From positions 1 through 58,735 of the forward strand of contig JACPZX010000072.1 in the NCBI GenBank assembly GCA_016195325.1: a DNA stretch of 58,735 nt, written 5' to 3'. Shown here one piece after another: positions 35,839-45,038 of the stretch (positions within the stretch are counted from its first letter, which is position 1; each line of letters begins with the position of its first letter). The position numbers and the translations under genes were made by a program. The notes under the pieces were generated by a model. The model did not search any database and was not told the DNA's origin. It saw only the letters and a program-made list of their open reading frames with translations. This DNA comes from Acidobacteriota bacterium (GTDB lineage Bacteria > Acidobacteriota > Polarisedimenticolia > JACPZX01).

Positions 35839-36501
35839 TCAGCTCTCCGCGATGCGAAGCGGCTCCTTCGGAGCCGAGGCCTTGTACGAGGCCCTCTCCA
35901 TCACCCGCTTCGACCACGCGGCGATGTTCGGGTACTTCGGATCCGGGAGGAGTCCCAGCGTCACCCACCCCTGCGTGATCGGCGCGAGCAGCGAGGCGTC
36001 CGCGAGCGAGAAGGCGTCCCCTCCGAAGAAGGTCCGGCCCTGGAGCTCCCTCTCGAGGCGCGCGAGGTGGCCGTGGATCTCGATCTTGGCCTCCTCGATC
36101 GCCTTGTGGTCGATCTGGGCGGCCGGCTTCCGCTTCAGGAGCGGCGGCGCGTACTCGAACTGCGCCATCGTGAACTTGCGCGAGGCCGCGAGGAGGTACT
36201 GGTCGGTAGTGTCCTCGATCATGCGGACGCGCGCCCTGTCGTAGGGGTCCTTCGGAAGCATGGCCGGGGACGGGTACCGATCCTCGAGGTACTCGGCGAT
36301 GACCGTCGACTCGTAGATCGTGCGGCCGTCCTCGAGCTCGAGCACGGGCGTCAGGCGGAACGGGTTCATCTTCCCGAACTGCGGGTCCTCATTCTTGTTC
36401 TGGGGAGGCGGGACGAGCTCGTACGGGACGTTTTTCTCGGCGAGCACGACGCGCGCCTTCCAGCCGTAGGGAGACCGGTCGAAGCAGTGGAGCTTGATCA
36501 A
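35839..36501 (-). CDS. Glutathione S-transferase family protein
   Basis: The start is TTG 36501, eight bases after AGGAGG; the reading from 36600 adds an unrelated 33-residue tail. The 220-residue product has a thioredoxin-like N-domain (LHCFDRSPYGWKARVVL, the cis-Pro turn RLTPVLELEDG, YESTVIAEYLE) and an all-helical C-domain with GDAFSLADASLLAPI. It likely conjugates or reduces electrophiles with a small thiol, although the thiol used in this lineage is unknown. It lies head-to-tail with RNase D and converges with the propeller gene. Confidence 0.88.
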   Translation of the reverse strand: MIKLHCFDRSPYGWKARVVLAEKNVPYELVPPPQNKNEDPQFGKMNPFRLTPVLELEDGRTIYESTVIAEYLEDRYPSPAMLPKDPYDRARVRMIEDTTDQYLLAASRKFTMAQFEYAPPLLKRKPAAQIDHKAIEEAKIEIHGHLARLERELQGRTFFGGDAFSLADASLLAPITQGWVTLGLLPDPKYPNIAAWSKRVMERASYKASAPKEPLRIAES

Positions 36502-36624
36502 GGGGAACCCTCCTGGTGGGTTGAGGCGGGCCGCGGTCGCCACCTCACGTGACGGGCTTCGGATCGGGGTCAGCGTAGGAGTTCGGCACGCGCGTATCAA
36601 GGCGGGACGAAGGACGGGCCGCGA

Positions 36625-37767
36625 TCAGCGCGCGGGGTTCATCACGGCGACCCACTCCGCGCCGAACTCGCGGAGGCGCCACCGCGTCACGCCCGTGATC
36701 GACTCGAGCTCCGAAGGCGTGGCGATGCCGCTGCGCGCGAGCGCCTGAAGCGTCGACTGCGGCGCGAGGACGCCGGGGTCGAGCTTCAGCGACTCGGCCT
36801 TCTTCCGGCGCCACTCCTTCAGGGCCTCGAGCCGCCGATTGGCCGCGGGATCTCCCTGGCGCCTCTCGCCGCGCGTCGCCACGGGAAGGTCGTTCTCGGG
36901 CAGCGAAAGGCCGCGGCGGATGGCCTCGAGGATCTCCTCGCCGAAGCGGCGGATCATGAGCGGCGACATCCCGCGGACGCGCTTCAGGTCTCCCTCGTTT
37001 TTCGGCTTCGCGTGCGCGAGCGCGGTCAGCGTCTGGTCGGGGATCACCTTGAATGGCGGCCGGTTCACCGCGCGGGATCGTCCGTCGCGCAGGACCGCGA
37101 GTTCCCTCAGGACTCCCTGCTCGCGCCGGCCCAGGTCCCGCACGCCGCGGATCTTCCAGAAATGATCCGGATGAAAGGGCTCGCGCGACCACTCGCGCTG
37201 GGTCAGGAGCGAGAACTCCTCCTCGGCCCACGCGAGGCGGCCCGCGGCCACCAGCTCCGCGCCGAGGATCTCGCGCAGCGGCAGGAGATACCGGGTGTCG
37301 GTGAGCGCGTAGCGAATCTGCGATTCGGAGAGCGGGCGCTTGTACCACTCGTCGCGCTGGTGCTGCTTGGAGACCTTGACGCCGAAATGCCGCTCGATGA
37401 GAGCCGAAAGGCCCGTCGCGGGGTACCCCAGGAGTTGCGCGGCCAGGACGGTGTCGAAGATTCTCGTGAAGTGGATGGCGAAATCCCGCTTGAGGCAGAC
37501 GATGTCGTAGTCGGAGCCGTGGAGGACGATCTCCCGCCGGGGATCCCCCAGGGGCTTCGCGAGCGGCGAGAGATCCTTCGCGGCGATCGGGTCGATGAGG
37601 TAATCCGTCCTTCGCGTCGACACCTGCACGAGGCAGACCTGCTCCTGGTAGTGGTGGAACGAGTCGCTCTCGGTGTCGAGGCCGATGACGGGCTCGTCGG
37701 CGACGGCCCGGGCGAGCGCCGACACCCCCTCGGCCGTGTCGATCCACTCCCAGGGGCGCGAATCCAT
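36625..37767 (-). CDS. rnd: Ribonuclease D
   Basis: This 3'-5' exoribonuclease for tRNA 3' maturation has the DEDDy residues in order: LDTESDSFHHY (Asp and Glu), HGSDYDIVCL (Asp), YALTDTRYLLPL (Tyr and Asp). Two HRDC-like domains follow (about 210-290 and 300-375). 380 residues from ATG 37767, matching family length. The start overlaps the DinG stop by one base (TGATG), so translation is coupled. Confidence 0.93.
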   Translation of the reverse strand: MDSRPWEWIDTAEGVSALARAVADEPVIGLDTESDSFHHYQEQVCLVQVSTRRTDYLIDPIAAKDLSPLAKPLGDPRREIVLHGSDYDIVCLKRDFAIHFTRIFDTVLAAQLLGYPATGLSALIERHFGVKVSKQHQRDEWYKRPLSESQIRYALTDTRYLLPLREILGAELVAAGRLAWAEEEFSLLTQREWSREPFHPDHFWKIRGVRDLGRREQGVLRELAVLRDGRSRAVNRPPFKVIPDQTLTALAHAKPKNEGDLKRVRGMSPLMIRRFGEEILEAIRRGLSLPENDLPVATRGERRQGDPAANRRLEALKEWRRKKAESLKLDPGVLAPQSTLQALARSGIATPSELESITGVTRWRLREFGAEWVAVMNPAR

Positions 37768-39707
37768 CACGCCGCCCGCTCGCCGAGGAAGAACTCGCGG
37801 ACGGACGCCAGGGAATCGACGACCGGGTACGGCGGCAGCGACTTGAGGAAGGTGGAGCCGTAGCGCTTCGTCCGCAGTCGGCCGTCGAGCACCGCGAGCA
37901 CGCCTCGATCGGTGCGCGCGCGCAGGAGCCTTCCCAGCCCCTGCTTGAGATCGATGACCGCGGCGGGAAGCTGGTACTCCTCGAAGGCGTTCCCCCCGCG
38001 CCGGCGCACCGCCTCGCAGCGGGCGGCGACGATCGGATCGCTAGGGACGTCGAAGGGGAGCTTCTCAATCACGACCAGGCTCAGGCTCTCGCCGGGAACG
38101 TCCACGCCCTGCCAGAACGACGCCGTCGCGAGGAGCACGGCGTTCGGCGTCGCGCGGAAGCGGTCCAGGAGCGCGTGGCGCGACGCCTCTCCCTGCATCA
38201 GGAGCGGCCAGTCCACGGTCCCCTCGAGGCTCTCGCGCTCGCGCCTCATCGCGGCGAGCGATGTGAAGAGGAGGAAAGCGCGCCCCTCTGTGATCGCGAG
38301 AAGCGAACGAATCTGGTCGTCGACGGCCTGGGCAAAGGCGGCTTCCGACGGCTCAGGGGTCGCGGCGGGCACGTACAGGATCGACTGCGTCTCGAGATCG
38401 AACGGCGAGGGGAGCGACAGCGTCGCTGCGCGGCCGAGGCCGACGCGCTCCCGCACGAACTCGAACGATCCGTCCACCGTCAGCGTCGCGCTCGTCAGGA
38501 CCGCGGCGTCGATTCGCTGGAAGAGCAGCTCCCTGAGCTGCGATGAGACGTCGATGGGGGACGCGGTGAGGAAGATGCCGCGCCCGCGCCGCTCTCCCCA
38601 GAAGACCGCAGAATCGTCGTCGGTTTTCAGTAGAAACTCGAGCGTCCGGGCCAGGTCGCTCCCGCGCCTCCGGAGCGCGTCGCTCTCCTCGGAGGGGTTC
38701 TCGAGGCTCTCCGCGGCTCGCGCGATGCCGTCCAGCGCGAGGCGCGTCTCGTCGAGGCGCCGCCGCGTGTCGCCGTCCGCGAGGAGCGGCGCGAGCAGGA
38801 AGCGTCCGCGAAGCTCCTCGCCGAACAGCGCGTGCATGTCGGCGGCGGCCGCCTTCAGCTCCCGGCCGCCCATCGCGAGGGCGCTCCCTTCGGCCGAATC
38901 CGACGCGCGCCGCTCCGCGAAGGCCGCAGCGTCCACCGCGAGATCGGCGATCTGGTACGACGAGAGCGAGCGCCCGAGGTGCGCCGTCGCCACCTCCTCG
39001 AGCATGTGCGCCTCGTCCACGATGAGGAAGCGGTACTCCGGGATGATCGCCCCGTAGGCCGAGGCCTTGAGCACGAGATCGCTCAGAAGGAGGTGGTGAT
39101 TGACGACGATGAGGTCGGCCTCCTGCGCGCGGCGGCGCATGCGCGTCAGGAAGCAGGCGTCGTACTGCTCGCACTTCTGGCCGAGGCACGTGTCGGCCCG
39201 CGCGTCGATCTTCTCCCAGGGGCGCCACGGCTCGGGGAGCTCGGCGAGCTCGGCGCGGTCGCCGGTGTCGGTGGCGCGCGCCCACGCGCGAACCCCCGCG
39301 AGCCTCGAGGCCTCGAGGGCCGCGTCTCCGCCGAACCCGGTGAGGGCGCCCTGCGACGTGAAGCCGTCGAGGCGGTGGACGCAGAGATAGTTTTCTCGCC
39401 CCTTCATCAGGGCGGCGCGGATGGGCCGGCCGATGACCTTCGAGAGCAGGGGGATGTCGCGCTGGAAGAGCTGGTCCTGGAGCGTGCGCGTCCCCGTCGA
39501 GATGACGACGGTCCTGCCCGAATCGATCGCCGGCACGAGGTACGCGAAGGTCTTCCCGGTTCCGGGGGGCGCCTCGACGAGCAGATGCTCCGCCTCCTCG
39601 AGCGCCCGCCCCACCGCCACGCCCATGCGCACCTGCGACGGGCGGGGCTCGTAGCCGGGGTGACGCGACGCGAGCAGGCCTCCCGGCTCCAGGACCTCTC
39701 GAATCAC
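37767..39707 (-). CDS. dinG: DinG/YoaA-type Fe-S helicase
   Basis: The 646-residue superfamily 2 helicase has Walker A EAPPGTGKT (about 50), the DEAH box LIVDEAHMLEEV, motif QDQLFQRD, and C-terminal motifs VAARCEAVRRRGG and LKQGLGRLLRARTDRG. Four cysteines suited to a 4Fe-4S cluster occur at ENYLCVHR and DTCLGQKCEQYDACF. It would unwind DNA or R-loop intermediates during repair. It starts with GTG 39707, four bases from the glyA stop, in a run glyA-dinG-rnd. Confidence 0.92.
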   Translation of the reverse strand: MIREVLEPGGLLASRHPGYEPRPSQVRMGVAVGRALEEAEHLLVEAPPGTGKTFAYLVPAIDSGRTVVISTGTRTLQDQLFQRDIPLLSKVIGRPIRAALMKGRENYLCVHRLDGFTSQGALTGFGGDAALEASRLAGVRAWARATDTGDRAELAELPEPWRPWEKIDARADTCLGQKCEQYDACFLTRMRRRAQEADLIVVNHHLLLSDLVLKASAYGAIIPEYRFLIVDEAHMLEEVATAHLGRSLSSYQIADLAVDAAAFAERRASDSAEGSALAMGGRELKAAAADMHALFGEELRGRFLLAPLLADGDTRRRLDETRLALDGIARAAESLENPSEESDALRRRGSDLARTLEFLLKTDDDSAVFWGERRGRGIFLTASPIDVSSQLRELLFQRIDAAVLTSATLTVDGSFEFVRERVGLGRAATLSLPSPFDLETQSILYVPAATPEPSEAAFAQAVDDQIRSLLAITEGRAFLLFTSLAAMRRERESLEGTVDWPLLMQGEASRHALLDRFRATPNAVLLATASFWQGVDVPGESLSLVVIEKLPFDVPSDPIVAARCEAVRRRGGNAFEEYQLPAAVIDLKQGLGRLLRARTDRGVLAVLDGRLRTKRYGSTFLKSLPPYPVVDSLASVREFFLGERAA

Positions 39708-39711
39708 CGGA

Positions 39712-40992
39712 TCAGGATCCCGAGACGGCGGGCGCGCCGAGGAGCCGGTAGGGAAGGGGGAAGGAGCGGCAGACCTCGACCACGTCGCGGCGCACCGAGG
39801 CCGAGACGCCGGCGTCGTCCGGCGCGGCGAGCACGCGGGCGATCATCGCCGCGATCGCGCGCATCTGGTCGAGGCCCATCCCGCGCGTGGTGACGGCCGG
39901 CGTGCCGATGCGAATACCGCTCGGATCCATCGGCGGCCGCTCGTCGAACGGGATCGAGTTCTTGTTGACCGTGATGGCCGCGCGATCGAGAGCTTCCTCG
40001 GCGGTCTTCCCCGACAGTCCCTTGGTCGCCACGTCGACGAGGAAGAGGTGGTTGTCGGTGCCGCCCGATACGATGCGGTAACCCGCGCCGGCGACCGCCG
40101 CGGCCAGCGCCTTCGCGTTGTCCAGCACCTGCTGCTGATACTTCCGGAACGCGGGCGCCGCCGCCTCCTTCAGGCAGACCGCCTTCGCGGCGATGATGTG
40201 GACGAGGGGCCCTCCCTGGATGCCGGGGAAGAGGCGCTTGTCGAGATCCTTCGCGTGCGCCTTCGTGCAGAGGACCATGCCGCCCCGCGGCCCGCGCAGC
40301 GTCTTGTGCGTCGTGGTCGTCACGAAGTCGGCGTGCGGGACGGGGCTCGGGTGAAGGCCCGCGGCGACGATCCCGGCGATGTGGGCCATGTCCACCATGA
40401 CCAGGGCGCCGACCTCGTCCGCGATGCGACGGATGCGGGGGAAGTCGATGATGCGCGAGTACGCGGACGCCCCGGCGATGATGAGGCGCGGCCTGCGCTC
40501 GCGCGCCAGCGCCTCCATCTCGTCGTAGTCGATCGTCTCGTCCGCGCGGCGCACGCCGTAGGGGATGATCTCGTAGAGGAGTCCCGAGAAATTCAGGGGA
40601 TGACCGTGCGTGAGATGGCCGCCGTGCGACAGGTTCATCCCGAGAACGCGGTCGCCGGGCTTGAGAGCGGTCATGTACACCGCCATGTTCGCCTGGCTGC
40701 CGCTGTGCGGCTGCACGTTGGCGTGCTCGGCGCCGAAGAGGGCGCAGGCGCGATCGCGCGCCAGGCGCTCGACGCGATCGACGTTCTCGCAGCCCCCGTA
40801 GTAGCGCCGGCCGGGGAGCCCCTCGGCGTACTTGTTCGTGAAGACCGTGCCCGCGGCCTGCAGGATGGCGGGGCTGACGAAGTTCTCGGAGGCGATGAGC
40901 TCGAGCCCCTCCTGCTGCCGCCTCACCTCGTGGTCGATCGACTCCGCGATCTCCGGGTCCACCGCCTGCAGGGAGCTTTCGTCCCCGTTCAT
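39712..40992 (-). CDS. glyA: Serine hydroxymethyltransferase
   Basis: The 426-residue PLP enzyme converts serine and tetrahydrofolate to glycine and methylene-tetrahydrofolate. Signatures are [47 protein letters not shown] and the PLP lysine in [21 protein letters not shown] precedes ATG 40992; upstream in-frame readings are not supported. It lies 47 bases downstream of the dGTPase homologue. Confidence 0.96.
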   Translation of the reverse strand: MNGDESSLQAVDPEIAESIDHEVRRQQEGLELIASENFVSPAILQAAGTVFTNKYAEGLPGRRYYGGCENVDRVERLARDRACALFGAEHANVQPHSGSQANMAVYMTALKPGDRVLGMNLSHGGHLTHGHPLNFSGLLYEIIPYGVRRADETIDYDEMEALARERRPRLIIAGASAYSRIIDFPRIRRIADEVGALVMVDMAHIAGIVAAGLHPSPVPHADFVTTTTHKTLRGPRGGMVLCTKAHAKDLDKRLFPGIQGGPLVHIIAAKAVCLKEAAAPAFRKYQQQVLDNAKALAAAVAGAGYRIVSGGTDNHLFLVDVATKGLSGKTAEEALDRAAITVNKNSIPFDERPPMDPSGIRIGTPAVTTRGMGLDQMRAIAAMIARVLAAPDDAGVSASVRRDVVEVCRSFPLPYRLLGAPAVSGS

Positions 40993-41039
40993 CTCTCTCT
41001 CCCGTCTTCCTGCCGTCGATCGGGCTCCGCGCGGAGACG

Positions 41040-42371
41040 TCATGCCGGAGGCGGCAGACCTCCGGTGGAGAGCGCGGTGCCGTCGATGCGGTGGATCTCT
41101 TGAAGGGCGTACGAGTCGGTCATTCCGGCGACGTGATCGACGATCAGCCGGAAGAAGACCCCCGAGCCATGGTAGCGCCGGGCTGATTCGGTTTCCACGG
41201 CGGCCGGCGGGACGTCGCGAAGGTAGGGCCCCCCGGCGATCTCCTTGAACCGGATCAGCACGTAGTCGTCGAGGAGGCGCGGATCGTCCCGGTAAGCAGC
41301 GACGAGCGATTCGATCCCGAGCCGAGCCCGCCGCCGCGCCGCCGCCGCGGCGGACGACGATCCGACGCGCGCGCCGAGCGCCGCGCGCAGGCTCTCGAAG
41401 AGGCCAAGGGTGCGGGGCGCGAGCTCCACGATCCGCGGAGGAAGGCGGTGCCTCGAGGCGAGGTACGCCGCGTGGTCCACCACCCCCTCGGCCCGCGCCC
41501 ACCCGCGCAGCGCCTTCTTCGCGCTGTGGATCGTGCCGGTCACGAGCAGATGCGTCAGCCCGCGGTGGATCGCGTTCGCCTTCATGAAACGGCGCCGCGA
41601 GCCGGCCGGATACCGATCGCCGAGGTGCCGGATCAGCTCGCGCACGATGGGAAGGCTCTCGGCCTCCTCCACCGGAAGATCGCCGCCGCGCAGGGCGTCG
41701 TCGAGATCTCCCATCGTCGCCGCGATGCGCGACGCGGATCGCACCGCCTGCGCTTCGGGGGAGGGCGGGCGCCTGGGCTCGAGCGCGGCGACGTCGAGCC
41801 CGTCGCCGATGGAGCCGGGCGTTGCCGGGATCGGCTCGGCGGGGCGCAGCTTGAGGAGACCCTCTCTCACGTCATGCGTGAGGTTCAACCCGGGATGTTC
41901 GTAGCGTTTCTCGAGGAGATCGACGACCCGCAGCGCCTGGGCGCCCGCGTCGAAACCGCCGATCGAGCTCACCCGGGATTCGCGGCAGACGGCATCGAGG
42001 GCGGTCTCGCCGTCGCGACCGAACGGGGGCGTGCCCAGCGCGTGGCCGAGGGCGATCGCCTCCGTGAGATCCTCGTTCAGCGCGAGGGCGCGAGCGATCG
42101 TCCGGGCGATCTGGGTCACTTCGAGAGTCAATGTGAGGCGGTCGCGCCTCTCCGCGCCGGCGGCCCCGCGCGCCTCTCCCTTGAGCCTCAGCCGCCGGAA
42201 GGCCCGCGCGTGGAGAATCCGATCGCGGTCGCGCTGGTATTCGGTCCGGTAGTCGAAGGCGCGCCCGTCGCGGGGGATGGGGCGCGCGCGCGCGGCGTCG
42301 CGGCTCCGGAGCGCGAAATCCGCGAGGGATCCCTCCTCGCGCTGCTCGATCTCGTCGCGGGTGATGTCCAT
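41040..42371 (-). CDS. dGTPase homologue with lost metal-binding residues (predicted pseudoenzyme)
   Basis: ATG 42371 starts a 443-residue protein aligning throughout with deoxyguanosinetriphosphate triphosphohydrolases ([20 protein letters not shown], then [21 protein letters not shown], and near the end [13 protein letters not shown]). The catalytic HD site is degraded. The first His is Leu81 (RLTLTLEV instead of RLTHTLEV), the HD pair is His110-Ala111 ([14 protein letters not shown] instead of GHDLGHTPFGH-GE), and the later Asp in the LAD-EIAY block is Ser214. The frame is intact with no stops. It is probably not a dNTP hydrolase; it could bind nucleotides or DNA as a regulator, or be decaying. 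Confidence 0.85.
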   Translation of the reverse strand: MDITRDEIEQREEGSLADFALRSRDAARARPIPRDGRAFDYRTEYQRDRDRILHARAFRRLRLKGEARGAAGAERRDRLTLTLEVTQIARTIARALALNEDLTEAIALGHALGTPPFGRDGETALDAVCRESRVSSIGGFDAGAQALRVVDLLEKRYEHPGLNLTHDVREGLLKLRPAEPIPATPGSIGDGLDVAALEPRRPPSPEAQAVRSASRIAATMGDLDDALRGGDLPVEEAESLPIVRELIRHLGDRYPAGSRRRFMKANAIHRGLTHLLVTGTIHSAKKALRGWARAEGVVDHAAYLASRHRLPPRIVELAPRTLGLFESLRAALGARVGSSSAAAAARRRARLGIESLVAAYRDDPRLLDDYVLIRFKEIAGGPYLRDVPPAAVETESARRYHGSGVFFRLIVDHVAGMTDSYALQEIHRIDGTALSTGGLPPPA

Positions 42372-42423
42372 CGCCGACGCTCGCTCCCGGGCCGCTCGCG
42401 CGCCGCAGCCGGGAGGGCGCGCG

Positions 42424-42993
42424 TCAGATGTCGGCGGCCCCGTGCGCGGTGTTCGGCGGATAGGCGGCGTCATGGTAGGCGATCGTCACGGCTCCGATCG
42501 CGATCGGAACGCTGATCCACACTCCCACGACGAGGAATACGGCTCCGGAGATCGCGACGATGAAGACCGCGGCCGCGAAGATGGTCTGCGCGAGGAGATC
42601 CTTTGCGCCGAGAGTTCTCGCGATCTTCAGCGCCTCTCCCGGACCCACGCCGCGATCCACGGCCACGGGGATCGAGTACAGGAACAGCGCGCCGAGGATC
42701 CACCCGGGGACGAACAGGAAGATCGAGCCGAACAGGACCATCCCCATCAGCGCGAGGCCGACGAGGAGGTTGGTCGTGAAGTTCTCGAACCCGAGGAACG
42801 CGTCCGCGATGTCGATCTCCTCGCCGCGACAGCGCTTGAGCGTCATCGCGACGAGGCCCCCCGCCGCCGGACCGGTCAGGAGGCCGCACGTGAAGATGGA
42901 GAAGCCGCCGAGAATCGCCCCCGCGAGGATGAACTCGAACGGGTTGGTGGCGATGATCTGGATCGCGCGGCCTACGTACCCCTTCTCCAGCAT
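42424..42993 (-). CDS. Polytopic membrane protein (DUF4013-like), unknown
   Basis: The 189-residue protein has about four or five hydrophobic segments (FEFILAGAILGGFSIFTCGL, LLVGLALMGMVLFGSIFLFV, LGALFLYSIPVAV, IFAAAVFIVAISGAVFLVV) and conserved-looking polar links (RGEEIDIADAFLGFENF, ALKIARTLG). This pattern resembles DUF4013-type integral membrane proteins of unknown function. It follows the next upstream membrane-protein gene by seven bases, so the two are likely co-expressed. Confidence 0.7.
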   Translation of the reverse strand: MLEKGYVGRAIQIIATNPFEFILAGAILGGFSIFTCGLLTGPAAGGLVAMTLKRCRGEEIDIADAFLGFENFTTNLLVGLALMGMVLFGSIFLFVPGWILGALFLYSIPVAVDRGVGPGEALKIARTLGAKDLLAQTIFAAAVFIVAISGAVFLVVGVWISVPIAIGAVTIAYHDAAYPPNTAHGAADI

Positions 42994-43000
42994 CCGGGTC

Positions 43001-44011
43001 TCACGTCTCGCGCCGGTCGGGTTCGTTGTCCCGCCGCAGGACCAGGTAGGTGATGGAGCCGGCGGTGTTGAAGAAGACGAACGGGTACACCGCGGTCGCC
43101 ACGACGATGCCGAGGAGCGAGATGCCGAGGAGAAGCCCTGAGAGATCGTAGTGCCATGGCACGTCGGTCTGCGCCGGCACGTAGGGGAGCCAGCGCTCGA
43201 ACGGCCTGAGAAAGACCCGAAACGACTCCGGGATGGCGCCGAGGGACTGCTCGAACCTGGCGTCCATGATCGCGAGCGCCGACCAGTTGGCGATGTAGAG
43301 TCCGGCCCAGACGACGGAGCCGAGCACCGCCGTCATCACGAGTCCGGCGACACCGACCACGAACTCATACAGCAGCAGCGTGAAACCCCGGCGCCGCACG
43401 AGCTGAAACATCTCCATGAGCACGCCGAGGGCGCCAACGCCCCGGAGTGCGATGATGGAAGGGTAGAGAAACGTGCCGAGCGTGTGGACCACCGCGGTCA
43501 GCGTCGCCATGAAGGCCAGGAGGAAGACGAGGAGGAACGAGGCGCTGAAGATGATGGGGCCGATGCCGGGAACGGCGCCGATGAGCTCGATGAGCGCCAT
43601 GAAGCCGAGAAAGACGAGCCCCAGCGCGCCGAAGGCCACCGGCGTTCCGACCAGCGTGGTCCACCTCTCGGTGAGGAACCGCCGGAGCTCGTCGGCCCCC
43701 GCGCGGCGTCCCTCGATGAGCCGGGTGAGGCTCAGGCGCGCGATGATCCCGGCGAAGACGACCCAGATGCACGACGCCGCGACGGCCCCCGCCACGTTGA
43801 AGACGTTTCTCGCGGCGGCTTCTCCTGTCTTGACGCCCAGCCAGTGGGCGACCCCGAACGTCGCGCCGGAGAGAAAGAGCCCGACCCCGCCGATGAGGAG
43901 CGTCCGGGGATCGAACGAGATGGGGATGGCGCGCGGAATATCCTTGAGCGACCACCGGCGCTCGAGGCCGCCAGGATCTGGGGTCGTCGGGAAGTCGGCG
44001 GGGTCGCTCAA
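43001..44011 (-). CDS. Polytopic membrane protein, unknown
   Basis: It starts at TTG 44011 just after GGAGGT. The 336-residue product has a polar, Pro-rich N-terminus and about six membrane helices (LLIGGVGLFLSGATFGVAHW, VAGAVAASCIWVVFAGIIA, FGALGLVFLGFMALIELIG, IIFSASFLLVFLLAFMATL, VGVAGLVMTAVLGSVVWAGL, LLGISLLGIVVATAVYPFVF). A juxtamembrane basic segment (RLSLTRLIEGRRAGADELRR) is typical of DUF4013/GlpM-like families, but I cannot name it. It precedes the related smaller membrane protein. Confidence 0.7.
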   Translation of the reverse strand: MSDPADFPTTPDPGGLERRWSLKDIPRAIPISFDPRTLLIGGVGLFLSGATFGVAHWLGVKTGEAAARNVFNVAGAVAASCIWVVFAGIIARLSLTRLIEGRRAGADELRRFLTERWTTLVGTPVAFGALGLVFLGFMALIELIGAVPGIGPIIFSASFLLVFLLAFMATLTAVVHTLGTFLYPSIIALRGVGALGVLMEMFQLVRRRGFTLLLYEFVVGVAGLVMTAVLGSVVWAGLYIANWSALAIMDARFEQSLGAIPESFRVFLRPFERWLPYVPAQTDVPWHYDLSGLLLGISLLGIVVATAVYPFVFFNTAGSITYLVLRRDNEPDRRET

Positions 44012-44341
44012 CGCACCTCCGATGATAACTTCCTATGGCTCAATGGTTAGCCGGGCGACGAGCCCCAATCTATCGAAGGGCTGGCCGACTGTCAACGAAA
44101 GCAAGACGCCGTTTCGGCTGCCTTCTCGGATGTTATGCTTTGCCGGCATCCGGAGCCGGCCCGAGCGGCGCAAACGCTGCCGAAAGGCTCACTTGGCTTG
44201 GCTCTCGGGAAACTTTCAGTTGACTTTGGTTTGGGGCTGGCGTATATAAGAGCGCACGATCATCGCGCCTCAAGTTCTGTGTCCGGGGGAGAATGTCTTT
44301 AAATTCCAAGACTTGCGGGTCATCTTGTTGAAGGAGGGGGT
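44012..44341. other. Divergent intergenic region with promoter and 5' leader of the 44342 gene
   Basis: No gene is seen. It is moderately AT-richer than the flanks and contains the strong promoter at 44220-44248, followed by a leader of about 85 bases before ATG 44342. I found no match to a known riboswitch in the leader. Confidence 0.55.
44220..44248 (+). promoter_or_regulatory. Strong sigma-70-type promoter
   Basis: TTGACT (44220-44225), 17 bases, TATATA (44243-44248). One of the best promoter matches in the window. Confidence 0.7.
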
Positions 44342-44830
44342 ATGAACAGAGTACTCCGGTCGTTCGTCGGCTCGGCGTTGAGCCTTTGCTTGGCGGGGTC
44401 CATGGCATTGGCTGCGCCGTCCGCGAAGACGGCCCCGATTACCACGGGGGATTTCGTGGTTAGTCTCGTGAAGGCGATGGATCCGAAGGCGCCCGCAGGC
44501 CTCACCGCGGACGCGGCCGTCAAGGAGCTGGGCAAGCTGGGAATCGGTGTCTCGGGTTCCCTCGGCTCGCCGCTCACCGAAGGGCAGCTCGTGACGCTTC
44601 TCCGGCAGTTCGGCGTGAATGTCCGCGCGGCGGATCCTGGTCGCGAGGTCACTCAGGCCAAGGCCAACAACGTCATCAGCACCTTCCGCGGCGAGATCAC
44701 GAAGGTCGCAGCGGTGGGTGGTCTGGTTTCGGCTGGTGGTTACACGGGTGACGACTTCAACAACGGTAACGGCAAGGGCGGCAAGTTCAAGAGGAAGGCG
44801 AACCTGAGCCCGGGCAACAAAGACGAGTAG
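44342..44830 (+). CDS. Small secreted protein with SLH-like helices, unknown
   Basis: The 162-residue product has a strong ribosome site (AAGGAGGGGG) and a signal peptide (MNRVLRSFVGSALSLCLAGS, cleaved near ALA-AP). The mature part contains two short helical units (TTGDFVVSLVKAMDPK, AAVKELGKLGIGVS, LTEGQLVTLLRQFGVNV) that recall degenerate S-layer-homology motifs. A Gly/Asn/Lys-rich basic tail follows (NNGNGKGGKFKRK). A strong promoter, a long leader and a downstream terminator frame it as an independent, probably highly expressed gene. Surface attachment is a guess. Confidence 0.7.
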   Translation: MNRVLRSFVGSALSLCLAGSMALAAPSAKTAPITTGDFVVSLVKAMDPKAPAGLTADAAVKELGKLGIGVSGSLGSPLTEGQLVTLLRQFGVNVRAADPGREVTQAKANNVISTFRGEITKVAAVGGLVSAGGYTGDDFNNGNGKGGKFKRKANLSPGNKDE

Positions 44831-44966
44831 TCGAGCCTGAGCGCGGTCGTTCTCGCATTCGGGATTTGATCCGCCAGCCCGAAAGGGCTCGAATAACCCC
44901 CTCCCGAAGGGTAAGTCGGGAGCGGTCGCCGCAAGGCTGCAGGCAACAGGCAAGTTTGAAATCGAG
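44831..44966 (+). other. Structured 3' region with two further hairpins
   Basis: AGCCC-GAAA-GGGCT (44876-44889) is a GNRA-capped hairpin. CTCCCG (44901-44906) pairs with CGGGAG (44917-44922). A purine-rich CAGGCAACAGGCAAG segment follows before the terminator. This may be a stable 3' UTR or a small RNA processed from the mRNA. No known RNA family is recognised. Confidence 0.4.
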
Positions 44967-45004
44967 AGCCGCAGGGTGGAGACGCCCTGCGGCTTTCGTG
45001 TTTT
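44967..45004 (+). terminator. Rho-independent terminator
   Basis: AGCCGCAGGG (44967-44976) pairs with CCCTGCGGCT (44985-44994) over ten bases around an eight-base loop, followed by a T-rich run (TTCGTGTTTT). Confidence 0.8.
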
Positions 45005-45038
45005 CGCGCGCCGGGGCTGCATGCCGGATACGGCGAGA

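Noticed and set aside
44036-44070. tRNA-like string resembling a D-arm (ggctcaatggttagcc)
   Set aside because: No anticodon stem, T-arm or acceptor pairing follows, so it is not a tRNA.
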